DNA of 64,000 bases from Candidatus Dojkabacteria bacterium (GTDB taxonomy: Bacteria; Patescibacteria; Dojkabacteria; SC72): positions 620,001-684,000 of the forward strand of contig JALNYV010000001.1 in assembly GCA_023229785.1 (NCBI GenBank), given 5' to 3'. Shown here piece after piece: positions 17,405 to 26,873 of this stretch (positions are counted from its first letter, which is position 1; every line of letters begins with the position of its first letter). A program made the translations under genes and the position numbers. The notes under the pieces were generated by a model, which was given only the letters and a program-made list of their open reading frames with translations, made no database searches and was not told where the DNA came from.

Positions 17405-19774
17405 ATGGATGAGGTGATACAAAAATTAGCTGAGGTATTAGATTTATCTAAATATGATTCATACAAGCCTTGGGTTGTTGTGGGGACTGGTGAGAGCAAC
17501 TTGAATGTGGCATGTAAGGTGTTGTCTTTAAAACTTAACTCAGGTTTTTCCATTGAGGTAGTCGATGATATAGAGCAATTATCAAAGATTAAAAATGATA
17601 ATTCTCAAGTGTTGAAGGTGGGAGATGTTTTTGATATCAATATTCTTTCAAGCTACGGTTTTAGTAGAGTAGCTAGGGTTTGGCAGGAGGGGGAGTATTC
17701 AATCCTTGGGGATATAATCACATTTTGGCCAAAGGGAAACAGCAATGTCGTTAGAATTTCTCTAATTGGAAACCTCATTGAAGAAATTGCGATTCTTGAT
17801 TTTAACACAAGGATGCTGATTGAAAAGAAAAATGAGGTGTATATATTCGAAATCAATAAATCTGTCAGGAATATATATAATGTAGATAGAGGAGAGGGAA
17901 AAAGAAGGGCGTTTTTTGTGAGAGATTTGAGTGATCTTGAGAATGAGAAATATGAGTATATTGATTTAGGAATAAGGAGTTTTCCTGGCGTGAGCTTAAT
18001 GCATTTAGAAAGTATCTTAAAAAACTACCTTACAACAGGGTATGCCATATATTCTCTATCTACAAAAGATGATTTTGAATCAAAATACATAACTAAAAGG
18101 ATAGCAGGAGAGATAAATAGAGGCTTTGTTAGCTCAAAAGCTAAAATTATGGTTATTTCTGACTTCGAAATGTATGGAGATATTGATTTGGGTGAATATG
18201 GAGAGAAAGATGTAAAAAAAGGAGAGGAGATATTTAAGCAAATTGCCCCAGGCGACTATATAGTACATGCAGACCATGGTATTGGTATCTACGAGAGGGT
18301 TGTGGAGCAGTTTGGGGTTTTGTATCTAGATATACACTATGCAGGAAGTGATAGGCTGCTTGTGCCTTTAAACAGCGCTAACAGGATAAGTAAGTATGTG
18401 GGAGCAAAAAACAATAAGCCGAAGTTAACAGGGCTTTCCTCTGGAGTTTGGACAAGGATAACTAGGAAGGTTAAAGATGATGTAGAAAAGATTGCAAAAG
18501 AGTTAGCATCTCTTTATGCAATGCGAAAACTTGTTACAAGGGAGAGTATCTCAGCTAATTTTGATATTAAGTCGTTTAAAGATTTCGTTTTAAGTTTTCA
18601 ATACCAAGATACTGAAGATCAAGCAGTAATTACAGAAGAAATAGTTGCAGATTTAGAAAAAGAAACACCAATGGATAGGCTCATTGTTGGAGATGTTGGC
18701 TTTGGTAAAACTGAACTTTCAGCAAGAGCAGCATATCTTTGTGTTAATGCAGGCTTCCAGGTTGCTCTTCTTGCCCCAACAACAGTTTTAACTGCTCAGC
18801 ACTTCAGTGTATTTAAAGAGAGGTTTGAAAAATATCCTTTTAGAATTGAGATGCTTTCGAGGTTTATAACTAAGCACAAAAGAGAAGAAATACTACAAGA
18901 TATTGAAAGTGGAAAGGTTGATATAGTAATTGGAACTCATGCTTTACTTAGTGATGAAGTGCATTTTAAAGACCTTGGCCTTCTAATTATTGATGAGGAG
19001 CAGAAATTTGGAGTGGAGCAAAAAGAGAAGATTAAGAAGAAAAAGCTTTCAGTGAACGTTCTTTCGACAACAGCGACACCAATTCCCAGAACACTAAATA
19101 TGGCGATGAGTAAGATTAGAGATTTAAGCATCTTAGCATCTGTTCCAAGTGGCCGAAAATCGATAATAAATAAGATTGGAAAGTTTGATTGGGAAACGGT
19201 TGTTAAGTCAATTAAATTTGAAATAAAAAGAGGTGGACAGGTGTATTATCTGCACAACAGAGTACGAGATTTAGAAAGAATAAAGGCCGAACTTGAGAGT
19301 AGAATTGAAAATATTAAGGTTGGAATTGGGCATGGGCAATTAGGGGAGGTAGCTTTAGCTAAAATTATGAGTGATTTTAGCAATGGAAAATTTGATTTAC
19401 TTCTTTGCTCAACAATAATTGAAAATGGCTTGGATATACCAAATGTTAATACTCTCATAGTTGATGATGCAGACAGATACGGTCTTTCACAGCTGTATCA
19501 GATTCGAGGAAGGGTTGGGAGAAGTGATGTTCAGGCATATGCATACATTATGTTTTCAAAGTTAATAGGCGATGCACTACTGAGACTAGATGCGTTGGAA
19601 GAAGCTCATAGTCTAGGTTCTGGATTCATACTTTCAAGTAGGGATTTAGAGATTAGGGGTGTTGGTAATATACTTGGAAAGTCACAGAGTGGAAGTATCA
19701 ACTCTGTAGGTTATGCCCTATATACTCAGATGCTAACGAGTGAAATTGAAAGGTTACAGGACGGAAGCTATTAG
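17405..19774 (+). CDS. mfd: Short Mfd-type transcription-repair coupling helicase
   Basis: The 789-residue protein has a CarD/RID-like RNA-polymerase-binding domain (GDYIVHADHGIGIYERV). A RecG-like superfamily 2 helicase core follows with Walker A GDVGFGKTE (about residue 430), DEEQ box, TATPIPRTL and QIRGRVGRS. Classical Mfd has about 1150 residues. Here the N-terminal UvrB-like modules are short and divergent, and the C-terminal domain that holds Mfd in check is missing, the protein ending soon after the translocation motif. I start at ATG 17405. Confidence 0.88.
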   Translation: MDEVIQKLAEVLDLSKYDSYKPWVVVGTGESNLNVACKVLSLKLNSGFSIEVVDDIEQLSKIKNDNSQVLKVGDVFDINILSSYGFSRVARVWQEGEYSILGDIITFWPKGNSNVVRISLIGNLIEEIAILDFNTRMLIEKKNEVYIFEINKSVRNIYNVDRGEGKRRAFFVRDLSDLENEKYEYIDLGIRSFPGVSLMHLESILKNYLTTGYAIYSLSTKDDFESKYITKRIAGEINRGFVSSKAKIMVISDFEMYGDIDLGEYGEKDVKKGEEIFKQIAPGDYIVHADHGIGIYERVVEQFGVLYLDIHYAGSDRLLVPLNSANRISKYVGAKNNKPKLTGLSSGVWTRITRKVKDDVEKIAKELASLYAMRKLVTRESISANFDIKSFKDFVLSFQYQDTEDQAVITEEIVADLEKETPMDRLIVGDVGFGKTELSARAAYLCVNAGFQVALLAPTTVLTAQHFSVFKERFEKYPFRIEMLSRFITKHKREEILQDIESGKVDIVIGTHALLSDEVHFKDLGLLIIDEEQKFGVEQKEKIKKKKLSVNVLSTTATPIPRTLNMAMSKIRDLSILASVPSGRKSIINKIGKFDWETVVKSIKFEIKRGGQVYYLHNRVRDLERIKAELESRIENIKVGIGHGQLGEVALAKIMSDFSNGKFDLLLCSTIIENGLDIPNVNTLIVDDADRYGLSQLYQIRGRVGRSDVQAYAYIMFSKLIGDALLRLDALEEAHSLGSGFILSSRDLEIRGVGNILGKSQSGSINSVGYALYTQMLTSEIERLQDGSY

Positions 19775-19851
19775 TGTATAAAAGTACAACCAGCATATAC
19801 ATATCGTTTATAAGTAGTAGAGCTTGTTTCTAACACATTCTGTATAACCTA

Positions 19852-21483
19852 GTGAAAAAAACATATCCTAAAGATATGCCAAAAGTGCTTTACAACAAAT
19901 ATCGCTCAAGCGACTTTGACCAGTTAGTTGGCCAGGAACATATCACCAAGACCTTAAAAAATGCTGTTAAAACAGGAAAAATCTCCCATGCATACCTGTT
20001 TGTAGGCTCAAGGGGAACTGGTAAAACTAGTACTGCGAGGATACTTGCAAAGTCACTTAACTGCAAGAAAGTTAAAAAAGATGGTAACCCATGTAGTGAG
20101 TGTGAAAACTGTTTAGCAATATCGCAAGGCAGATTTCTTGACCTTATTGAAATTGATGCGGCTTCGAATAGGGGGATTGATCAGATTAGGGAATTAAAAG
20201 AGAGAATTGAGTTCTCCCCTGTAGAAGGAAGGTATAAGATATATATAATTGATGAGGTTCATATGCTTACAAAAGAAGCATTTAACGCGCTTCTTAAAAC
20301 TCTAGAAGAGCCACCAGCGCATGTCATATTCATTCTCGCAACAACAGATGTACATAAACTCCCAGCAACAATTCTTTCAAGGTGTCAAAGGTATGATTTT
20401 AAACTTGGAACAGAAAAAGAGATCGCACAGACAATAGAAATGGTGGCAAAAGGGGAGGGAGTTAAGTTAGACAAAGGGGCAGTTAAGCTTCTTGTTGAAA
20501 ATGCTAATGGTAGTTATCGTGATGCTCTTTCTTTGTTAGATGTTGTTGTTTCCGGTCAATTAAATAGTGAGAAGCCAGAAGAAGTTATTGAAAGTGAAGT
20601 AAGAAAAGTGCTTGGGATTCCAGATACCACAATGGTTTACCATCTTCTGGACAACCTCATTTACGGAAATACACTTAAATCACTTGAATTAATTGAAGAG
20701 CTTGAAAGCAAAGGAATAAACTTCCAACAGTTTGTTAAATATATTCTTTCTATGCTTCAGGATATCCTAATTAAGAAAATTAGGGGAGATTGGAGAGATG
20801 ACGAGTATTCTTTTGCAAATAAAATGACAAGTAATGATGTTTCTCAATTAATAAATATTTTCTTAGGAGTAGATCGAAATTTACGTTTCGCAGTAATACC
20901 TTCTTTAGTATTGGAAATGACAATACCACAAGTTTGTGGAATGTTTGAGTTTGATAAAAAAGAGGTGAGAAATGAGAAACATGGTGTTCCACGAGACGAG
21001 AAAGAACAAAAGGTTGGTAAAACGGGAAAACAAGAAAGCAAGAAAAAGGAGAAAATTGATAAGATTGAGCCCATAAAGAATAAGGAAGAGGCTGAAGAAA
21101 AAAGTAGCATTTCTTTTGTTCAAATTACTAAAAATTGGAACAAGGTTATAGAGGAGATAAAACCGGCTAACGGACATCTTTTTGCCTTCCTTGGAGGAGC
21201 TAAATTGATCAGTTTTGAAAAGGGAGTATTAAAACTAGAAGTTCCCTACGAGTTCCATAAAGAGAGAATTGAATCAGTAGGGGGAAGGGATGCCATAAAT
21301 GAGGTATTCAGGAGACTTTTTAAGAGTGGTGTTAAAATTGTATGTGATGTAAATGGCGATGTTAAAGGGAAGACGCAAGTAAGTGCGGATGTAGTACTTC
21401 AAAATGTAATTAAACCTCAGGAAAAAACAAAATCAGCTTTCAAAGTAAGTAAGAAGATTGAAGCAGTATTTGCAGGTATGTAG
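19852..21483 (+). CDS. dnaX: DNA polymerase III gamma/tau subunit
   Basis: The LYNKYRSSDFDQLVGQEH start, Walker A GSRGTGKTS, a zinc module (C-x-C-x-x-C around PCSECENC), IDEVHML (Walker B) and the SRCQRYDF sensor segment are typical clamp-loader features. A Lys/Glu-rich linker (about residues 365-415) precedes a small C-terminal tau-like domain. GTG 19852 gives the longest plausible product; ATG 19876 is an alternative. It leads dnaX-ybaB-recR. Confidence 0.95.
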   Translation: MKKTYPKDMPKVLYNKYRSSDFDQLVGQEHITKTLKNAVKTGKISHAYLFVGSRGTGKTSTARILAKSLNCKKVKKDGNPCSECENCLAISQGRFLDLIEIDAASNRGIDQIRELKERIEFSPVEGRYKIYIIDEVHMLTKEAFNALLKTLEEPPAHVIFILATTDVHKLPATILSRCQRYDFKLGTEKEIAQTIEMVAKGEGVKLDKGAVKLLVENANGSYRDALSLLDVVVSGQLNSEKPEEVIESEVRKVLGIPDTTMVYHLLDNLIYGNTLKSLELIEELESKGINFQQFVKYILSMLQDILIKKIRGDWRDDEYSFANKMTSNDVSQLINIFLGVDRNLRFAVIPSLVLEMTIPQVCGMFEFDKKEVRNEKHGVPRDEKEQKVGKTGKQESKKKEKIDKIEPIKNKEEAEEKSSISFVQITKNWNKVIEEIKPANGHLFAFLGGAKLISFEKGVLKLEVPYEFHKERIESVGGRDAINEVFRRLFKSGVKIVCDVNGDVKGKTQVSADVVLQNVIKPQEKTKSAFKVSKKIEAVFAGM

Positions 21484-21541
21484 TTTTCCATTTCTTCATA
21501 TTATTGATACAATTGCTCTGTCTAATATTATTTGACTAATT

Positions 21542-21832
21542 ATGATAAACCCAGCAAAACTATTGAAAATGAGAAGCGAAGCAACTGCAATGCAGAGAAA
21601 AATGCAAGAGAAAAAGATACTTGGAGAGAGTAGAAGTGGAAGATTAAAGTTACTGATGAATGCCGCTCAAGAGATAGAGCAGATTGAAATAGATGAAGCA
21701 GTTGTTGATGAGAGTACATTAAAACTCATTAACAATGAGCTTAAAGAAGCGTTTAAGGACTATCAAAAAAAGCTCCAAAAGGAGATGGCAAAAGATTTAG
21801 ATATGGACCAACTTAAGAAATTTTTTAACTAA
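21542..21832 (+). CDS. YbaB/EbfC-family nucleoid-associated protein
   Basis: This 96-residue helical protein with LLKMRSEATAMQRKMQEKKI at the N-terminus fits YbaB/EbfC in size and position between dnaX and recR. The family binds DNA as dimers. The usual glycine-rich central beta segment is poorly conserved, so the call leans on context. Its stop overlaps the recR start (TAATG). Confidence 0.78.
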   Translation: MINPAKLLKMRSEATAMQRKMQEKKILGESRSGRLKLLMNAAQEIEQIEIDEAVVDESTLKLINNELKEAFKDYQKKLQKEMAKDLDMDQLKKFFN

Positions 21833-22446
21833 TGTCAGCACTTCCAAAATCATTAGAAAAAGTAATAGATGAATTTAGTAAACTTCCAGGTATTGGACCA
21901 AAAAGTGCAGCGAGACTTGCGTATCATTTTCTACGCTCACCCAAAAAAGATGCTACGAAATTAGCAAATTCACTAATAGCAATGGATGAAACTGTTAAGT
22001 TTTGTTCTAAGTGTTTTAATGCTACAGAAGATGATATTTGTGATATATGTAGCTCAACAACAAGAGATAGTTCTAAACTATGTGTTGTAGAAGAGGCATT
22101 AGACGTTGTCGCTTTTGAAAAAGCAGGTGTGTATCATGGAAAATATTTTGTATTAGGAGGGGTGATATCTCCAGCCGAAGGAATACTTGCAGATGAGTTA
22201 AGGTTTCCACAGTTAAAGAAGTTGGTAAACAGTATTAAGGGAGATGTAGAGATAATAGTAGCAACCAATCCTAGTTTAGAGGGTGAAGCAACTGCAAACT
22301 ATATCTACGACATGTTTAAAGCTGATGTCGAAAAAGGGAAGGTATCAATAACAAGACTTGCAATGGGCCTTCCACTCGGAGCAGATCTTGAATATGCAGA
22401 TCAACTCACATTGAAAAGAGCTCTAGAGGGACGAAGAAAAATATAA
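21832..22446 (+). CDS. recR: Recombination mediator RecR
   Basis: A helix-hairpin-helix (KLPGIGPKSAARLAYHFL) comes first. A C4 zinc finger (CSKCFNATEDDICDIC) and a Toprim domain (LCVVEEALDVVAFEKAG, later TNPSLEGEATA) follow. It helps load RecA at gaps with RecF/RecO. Length is normal. Confidence 0.96.
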   Translation: MSALPKSLEKVIDEFSKLPGIGPKSAARLAYHFLRSPKKDATKLANSLIAMDETVKFCSKCFNATEDDICDICSSTTRDSSKLCVVEEALDVVAFEKAGVYHGKYFVLGGVISPAEGILADELRFPQLKKLVNSIKGDVEIIVATNPSLEGEATANYIYDMFKADVEKGKVSITRLAMGLPLGADLEYADQLTLKRALEGRRKI

Positions 22447-22447
22447 T

Positions 22448-22477
22448 TTGACAAAAAATTATAACTACGTATATAAT
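22448..22477 (+). promoter_or_regulatory. Promoter of the Cys leader / tRNA-Cys / cysS region
   Basis: TTGACA (22448-22453), 18 bases, TATAAT (22472-22477), both perfect consensus. It starts two bases after the recR stop. The expected transcription start, six to seven bases downstream, coincides with the ATG at 22484. Confidence 0.8.
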
Positions 22478-22483
22478 CCAATC

Positions 22484-22525
22484 ATGAAATTAATAGATAG
22501 AAATATTTGTTGTTGTAACCAATAA
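22484..22525 (+). CDS. Cysteine leader peptide (13 residues, leaderless)
   Basis: ATG 22484 opens a 13-codon frame, MKLIDRNICCCNQ, ending at TAA (22523-22525). Three consecutive TGT Cys codons occupy 22508-22516. The ATG is six bases after a consensus -10, so the mRNA would have no leader. The last three codons form the 5' arm of a terminator hairpin, and the next genes are tRNA-Cys and cysS. A ribosome waiting at the Cys codons would cover the 5' arm and let polymerase continue. The peptide itself probably has no function. Mycobacterial polycysteine leaderless frames are a known analogue; the use here is inference. Confidence 0.75.
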   Translation: MKLIDRNICCCNQ

Positions 22526-22544
22526 TTTAATATATTGGTTTTTT
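22517..22544 (+). terminator. Intrinsic terminator overlapping the leader peptide end
   Basis: AACCAATA (22517-22524) and TATTGGTT (22533-22540) form an 8-bp stem with an 8-base loop. A run of six T (22539-22544) follows, its first two bases shared with the stem. The 5' arm begins one base after the third Cys codon, so translation and hairpin folding exclude each other. Confidence 0.75.
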
Positions 22545-22604
22545 CTGCTGTTAATTTTCAAAAAATTTTCCCAAACAAACATTAGAGCAAAGCCAATATA
22601 ATAT

Positions 22605-22678
22605 GGTGATGTAGCCAAGTTGGTTAAGGCAACAGTCTGCAAAACTGTTATGCATGGGTTCGAGCCCCATCATCACCT
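22605..22678 (+). tRNA. tRNA-Cys (anticodon GCA)
   Basis: The acceptor stem is GGTGATG/CATCACC with T as discriminator (U73 is a Cys identity element). The anticodon stem ACAGT/ACTGT encloses loop CTGCAAA, and the T-loop is TTCGAGC. CCA is not encoded. It lies between the Cys leader/terminator and cysS; the TATAAT only two bases upstream is too close to start the mature 5' end, so read-through from 22448 is the likelier source. Confidence 0.95.
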
Positions 22679-22702
22679 TAAATAATTTGATATACTAAAA
22701 AT

Positions 22703-24127
22703 ATGTTAAAGATATATAACAAGTTAAGTAGAAAAAAGGAGGAATTTGTCCCAATTACCCCTAATGTAGTTAAGATCTATGGATGTGGAGTTACTCCATA
22801 TAAACCAGCCCACTTGGGACATGCAATGCAGGCCATTATTTTTGATGTTATCCGTAGATATTTTGAGTATAAGGGATATAAAACAACGTATGTTAGAAAT
22901 TCAACCGATATTGAAGACAAGATTATTGAAAAAGCAAAAGAATTTAAAATGGAACCGTTAGAGTATTCTAAAATGATAATAAAACAGGAAGGAGAAGATT
23001 TAAGAAAATTGAGAGTTAGGATTGCTGATTTTGAACCAAAGGTGTCTGAATATATTCCCCAGATAATTTCTGCGGTACAAAAGCTTATAGATACAGGTTT
23101 TGCATATACAACAGAGAAACGGAATGTATATTTTGATATTAGTAAGTTTCCGACATACGGAAAGCTTTCAAGACAGAAATTGGATAAAACTAAAATAGGG
23201 ACAAGGAAAGAGGTAGAAGAAGACAAAAAGAATTCAATGGATTTTGCATTATGGAAGTCATCAAAAGATGAAGAAATTAGTTGGGATAGTCCATGGGGAA
23301 AGGGACGTCCTGGGTGGCATATAGAGTGTTCAGTGATGAGTACATGTATACTTGGACCTCATTTTGATATCCACGGCGGGGGAATGGATTTAGTATTTCC
23401 GCACCATGAAAATGAGATAGCCCAAAGTGAGAGTTTAAACAATGGGCAATTTGTAAACTATTGGGTTTACAACGGTTTACTTATGGTTGGAACCAAAAAA
23501 ATGAGCAAATCTCTTAGTAATGATATTGATATATCTACATGGCTTGAGAGGTATCATCCAGAAGTTATTAGGTATCTCATTTTGACAAACCATTATAGAT
23601 CTCATGTTCAATTTGTACCTGAAAGGTATGTTGAAGCTACAAAGAAAGTATATCAAGCATATAAAGGGTTAAAGTTAGGTATGGAATATATAAATGGAAC
23701 CGAGGATTTAGATCAGAAGCTTTTTGACTCACTTATGAGATTCTTTGAAGATAATATGGACAATGATTTCAATACTGTTCCTGTGATAGCTAAATATAAT
23801 GAGTTAATAAATGAGATAAATAGTGTGGTAATAGAGAAGGGAGATACTATCAAAGTTGCAACATATATTGAGTTTATTCAAAAAACGGGTGGTGTAATAG
23901 GGTTATTTGATTTGAATCCAGCCGATGTTCTTAATGAAATAGAAGATTTATACATTCTGAATCTTGGAATGAAAAGAGATGAGATTTCCAGACTTCTTGA
24001 ACAGAGAAATGAATTCAGAAAGAATAAGGAATATGAGAAAGCAGATGGAGTTAGAAATAATTTACTTAAAAAGGGAATTACTGTTTTAGATACACCAAGT
24101 GGTAGTACTTGGGAATTAGCCTTTTAA
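22703..24127 (+). CDS. cysS: Cysteinyl-tRNA synthetase
   Basis: This class I synthetase has HLGH (HIGH motif, about residues 37-40), KMSKS near residue 267, and zinc-binding segments YGCGVT and WHIECSVM. It charges tRNA-Cys, which is encoded just upstream. The ATG is six bases after TATACT (22691-22696), so a local leaderless transcript may exist besides read-through of the Cys attenuator. Confidence 0.97.
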   Translation: MLKIYNKLSRKKEEFVPITPNVVKIYGCGVTPYKPAHLGHAMQAIIFDVIRRYFEYKGYKTTYVRNSTDIEDKIIEKAKEFKMEPLEYSKMIIKQEGEDLRKLRVRIADFEPKVSEYIPQIISAVQKLIDTGFAYTTEKRNVYFDISKFPTYGKLSRQKLDKTKIGTRKEVEEDKKNSMDFALWKSSKDEEISWDSPWGKGRPGWHIECSVMSTCILGPHFDIHGGGMDLVFPHHENEIAQSESLNNGQFVNYWVYNGLLMVGTKKMSKSLSNDIDISTWLERYHPEVIRYLILTNHYRSHVQFVPERYVEATKKVYQAYKGLKLGMEYINGTEDLDQKLFDSLMRFFEDNMDNDFNTVPVIAKYNELINEINSVVIEKGDTIKVATYIEFIQKTGGVIGLFDLNPADVLNEIEDLYILNLGMKRDEISRLLEQRNEFRKNKEYEKADGVRNNLLKKGITVLDTPSGSTWELAF

Positions 24128-24128
24128 T

Positions 24129-24989
24129 ATGCAAACAACCACAACAATAAAAATATCGAAAGATGAGGAAAAAACAGTAGCCATAGGGCTTCTAGATATC
24201 GGTTTTAAAGAAGAGACCATAGATAATCAGTATGTAAGTAAAAGGTTTGTAGGTAATGATTTAGTGGTTATGCTCTATACCTCAGGTTCTTTAGTTATTC
24301 AAGGTAGTGGTAATCCAGAAGTTGTAACGAACCTGATTTCTAAAAATGAGGGAGTATTTCATCCACATATTGGAAGTGATGAAGTAGGAAAAGGCGACTA
24401 TTTTGGACCTTTGGTTGTAGCATGCGCTTTCCTCGATAATAACTCTGCGCGAATAGTAAAAAGACTAGGGGTTATGGATAGTAAAAAAATGACAGATTCA
24501 AAGATGTCAGATATCTATAATAAGATAAAAGACACAATTATCCATAATGTAACGGTAGTTTTGCCTTCTGAATACAATATAGAGCTTAAAAAATTTAAGA
24601 ATATTTCATATTTTTTAGCCAATATTCATAAAAGAACAGTAGAAGGGATACTAAAGAAAAATATTAATCCAGAGTATATTGTGATTGATCAGTTCTCATT
24701 AGACAAAAGGAGGCTTTCTAGCGAGTTTAAAGAGCTTCCTGTTGCCATGAGGCAATTCCATAAGGGTGAGAGCGATATTGCTGTTGCATGCGCTTCAGTC
24801 ATTGCAAGAGCAGTATTTTTACAGCAGATGGAGAAGATGAATGAGAAATATGATTTTAAATTCCCAAAAGGGGCAACTGATGTAATAAACAGTGGGAAGA
24901 AGTTCGTTGAGAAATTTGGAACCGATGAATTAACAAACGTTGCAAAAATATCTTTTAAGACTACAAAGTCTGTTGTTTCCTTGATTTAA
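24129..24989 (+). CDS. rnhC: Ribonuclease HIII
   Basis: GSDEVGKGDYFGPLVVA near residue 82 is the HIII-type form of the DEG motif, and an N-terminal domain of about 75 residues precedes the nuclease core as in RNase HIII. Later acidic residues occur in VIDQFS and the SDIAVACASVIAR helix. It removes RNA from RNA-DNA hybrids. It begins one base after cysS and overlaps the convergent gene at 24961 by 29 bases. Confidence 0.9.
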   Translation: MQTTTTIKISKDEEKTVAIGLLDIGFKEETIDNQYVSKRFVGNDLVVMLYTSGSLVIQGSGNPEVVTNLISKNEGVFHPHIGSDEVGKGDYFGPLVVACAFLDNNSARIVKRLGVMDSKKMTDSKMSDIYNKIKDTIIHNVTVVLPSEYNIELKKFKNISYFLANIHKRTVEGILKKNINPEYIVIDQFSLDKRRLSSEFKELPVAMRQFHKGESDIAVACASVIARAVFLQQMEKMNEKYDFKFPKGATDVINSGKKFVEKFGTDELTNVAKISFKTTKSVVSLI

Positions 24990-25887
24990 CAAGAGAGATA
25001 ATTGATTTTATGAACACTACTAATAGTGTAATAACTATTACCAGTGCAATGATTCCAATTAATCCAACTTGATACATTATTGATATAGGGACCTTGTTTA
25101 AAATAGGTGAGGTAAATTCGTTTCCATATGTTTTAGCAACAATGTTCTTTTGAGACATAACATCTTTTAAGCTCTTCCAAACATCTACTGAATATGTTTG
25201 CTCATACGTTTCCCCTGGGTATATTCTTTTTCCTTCAGGGTTAATTTCTATTCTATCTAATATCTGCTTTTCATTATTATCTAATATTCTAATCTCCCCT
25301 GTAGGAGTGAAGATATAGTTGGAGTTGTTCGTATAGCTATAGATAAACTCTGTTTTCGAAATATATGGCAGTCCTTTTTTTACGACCACAAGTTTTATAT
25401 CGCTTTGGTTAAAGAATATTTGATCTAATGTGATAGTTGAATCTTGTACATGGAATACAAGGAGAGTTCCGATTGCTTGTATGACTGCAACATTTCCTGT
25501 AGGTTTTCCTGTGCTCTGTTTTTGAATGAAGATTACGTTAGAGTATGTTCCTGCTGGAGTGTCTTTAGGAATTGAAATAGCGTAAGGGATGTTAATTGTT
25601 GCGCCTGCTGCTACTGTATATGTTGTTTTGGAAAGTCCCACAAAAGGTTTCGTGGTAAGTACTGTTTCGGTTTTTGAATCGTATGTAGATACAGTGACCT
25701 TGATAGTTTCTTTTACCTTCGTAGTATTTTTGTATGATATCTGGTCAAGAAGCAAATCCTCCGTGTTTATTACTTTTTCTTTAACTACATTTATGGAATT
25801 TTCTGCGAAAGTGAGGGGGGTAAATGTAAGACTAATTATACTTAGGATAATTGTTGTAAAGAGAATCCTTAACGTTTTTCTTTTCAT
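24961..25887 (-). CDS. DUF916-like exported membrane-anchored protein
   Basis: A signal peptide (about residues 7-28) leads to two beta-sandwich-like regions and a C-terminal membrane helix (about 268-292) with a basic tail. The pattern (SIPKDTPAGTYSNVIFI; FTPTGEIRILDNNEKQILDRIEI) matches DUF916/WxL-interacting proteins. The neighbour at 25832 is a paralogue with the same layout, and the genes overlap by 56 bases. Probably a surface scaffold that holds another exported protein. Confidence 0.65.
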   Translation of the reverse strand: MKRKTLRILFTTIILSIISLTFTPLTFAENSINVVKEKVINTEDLLLDQISYKNTTKVKETIKVTVSTYDSKTETVLTTKPFVGLSKTTYTVAAGATINIPYAISIPKDTPAGTYSNVIFIQKQSTGKPTGNVAVIQAIGTLLVFHVQDSTITLDQIFFNQSDIKLVVVKKGLPYISKTEFIYSYTNNSNYIFTPTGEIRILDNNEKQILDRIEINPEGKRIYPGETYEQTYSVDVWKSLKDVMSQKNIVAKTYGNEFTSPILNKVPISIMYQVGLIGIIALVIVITLLVVFIKSIISLVKSRKQQTL

Positions 25888-26857
25888 TTTTCTTCTTCCT
25901 TCTAAATATAACTTTGTACATTATACCTGCAATTATTAGGATTGCTAGTATATGTTTCCATGGTAATACCCAAAAGCTGGTAGATGCAGAAAGTGGTGCG
26001 TAGCCTGGGTTTACAGATAGGTATGTTGTAACAAGTTGTGCTTTAAGGGGTCCAATTGCAAGCTTCCCATTTCTAAAAAATATCCCCTTATGCATCCATT
26101 CATCTTGGTAGTTTGCTCCATTTCCTCTAAGTAAACTCTGTTGGTTACTATTAAATGTTATTCTATCTACTTCTTGTCCTAAGAAATTTGTAATTGCAAT
26201 ATCTCCAGCTGGAGTTATATGTGTATTTCCTTTGTTTAGATATCTAGTTAGAAATGTCACTGGTGGTAACTCATAAAAGCTCTTATCTGTTTTGAAGAAC
26301 TCAATTTCAGCCTTTTCAATTCTATCTTTCCCAACAGAAATGAATAGGGCAGGGCCTGCTCCAAGATTTGTGAAAGAACCTGAAGCTGTTCCTAGGTTAA
26401 CACTTGCTGTTTGTGATTGAAAGTATATTATTGCATGAAATTCCCCATTAGCAGCATCCTTAGGTACCGTTATAGTAAAAGGGATTTTGTTATATTGGTT
26501 ACTAACAAGTGCAACAGAAGTGAAAGGGATCTTTACCCAAGAGGCTGCTGAATATACGTCTCTTGCCTCTTCTTCGTCAGTATTAGGTTTAGCGGTTCCG
26601 GGGTAGTTTTCTACTTGGGAAAACCCTTTAATAATCAGGTTGTACTTTGTTGTGCTTGGAGCTAGATTCCAGGCATTAATCTCCCCTTTGTATTTCTCTC
26701 CTGGATTTAATTTAAGGAATTGTGCGGTTGGTGCGTACCCAATGGACAGGCTTGATGTTTGAAGATTTTGTGCACTAACTGGGGAAACAAAGAAAAAGGC
26801 TAGGGTTAAAGCAATTGGCAGTAATTTGTATGTAATCTTTCTCTTGTCATAATTCAT
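25832..26857 (-). CDS. DUF916-like exported membrane-anchored protein, paralogue
   Basis: A signal peptide (to about residue 29) is followed by the same two-domain arrangement as the next gene: TVPKDAANGEFHAIIYFQS in the first domain and ITPAGDIAITNFLGQEVDRI in the second. A membrane helix (about 303-320) and a very basic tail end the protein. It is transcribed after the surface-protein gene at 26874. A role as an anchor for that protein is inferred from Firmicute WxL clusters, not shown. Confidence 0.65.
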   Translation of the reverse strand: MNYDKRKITYKLLPIALTLAFFFVSPVSAQNLQTSSLSIGYAPTAQFLKLNPGEKYKGEINAWNLAPSTTKYNLIIKGFSQVENYPGTAKPNTDEEEARDVYSAASWVKIPFTSVALVSNQYNKIPFTITVPKDAANGEFHAIIYFQSQTASVNLGTASGSFTNLGAGPALFISVGKDRIEKAEIEFFKTDKSFYELPPVTFLTRYLNKGNTHITPAGDIAITNFLGQEVDRITFNSNQQSLLRGNGANYQDEWMHKGIFFRNGKLAIGPLKAQLVTTYLSVNPGYAPLSASTSFWVLPWKHILAILIIAGIMYKVIFRRKKKNEKKNVKDSLYNNYPKYN

Positions 26858-26873
26858 AGTCTAGCTGACAATA

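Noticed and set aside
22501..22525. Similarity of TTTGTTGTT in the Cys leader to the dyad before the 35106-37075 genes
   Set aside because: Only a half-site is shared and in the leader it is explained by the Cys codons; no full dyad is present.
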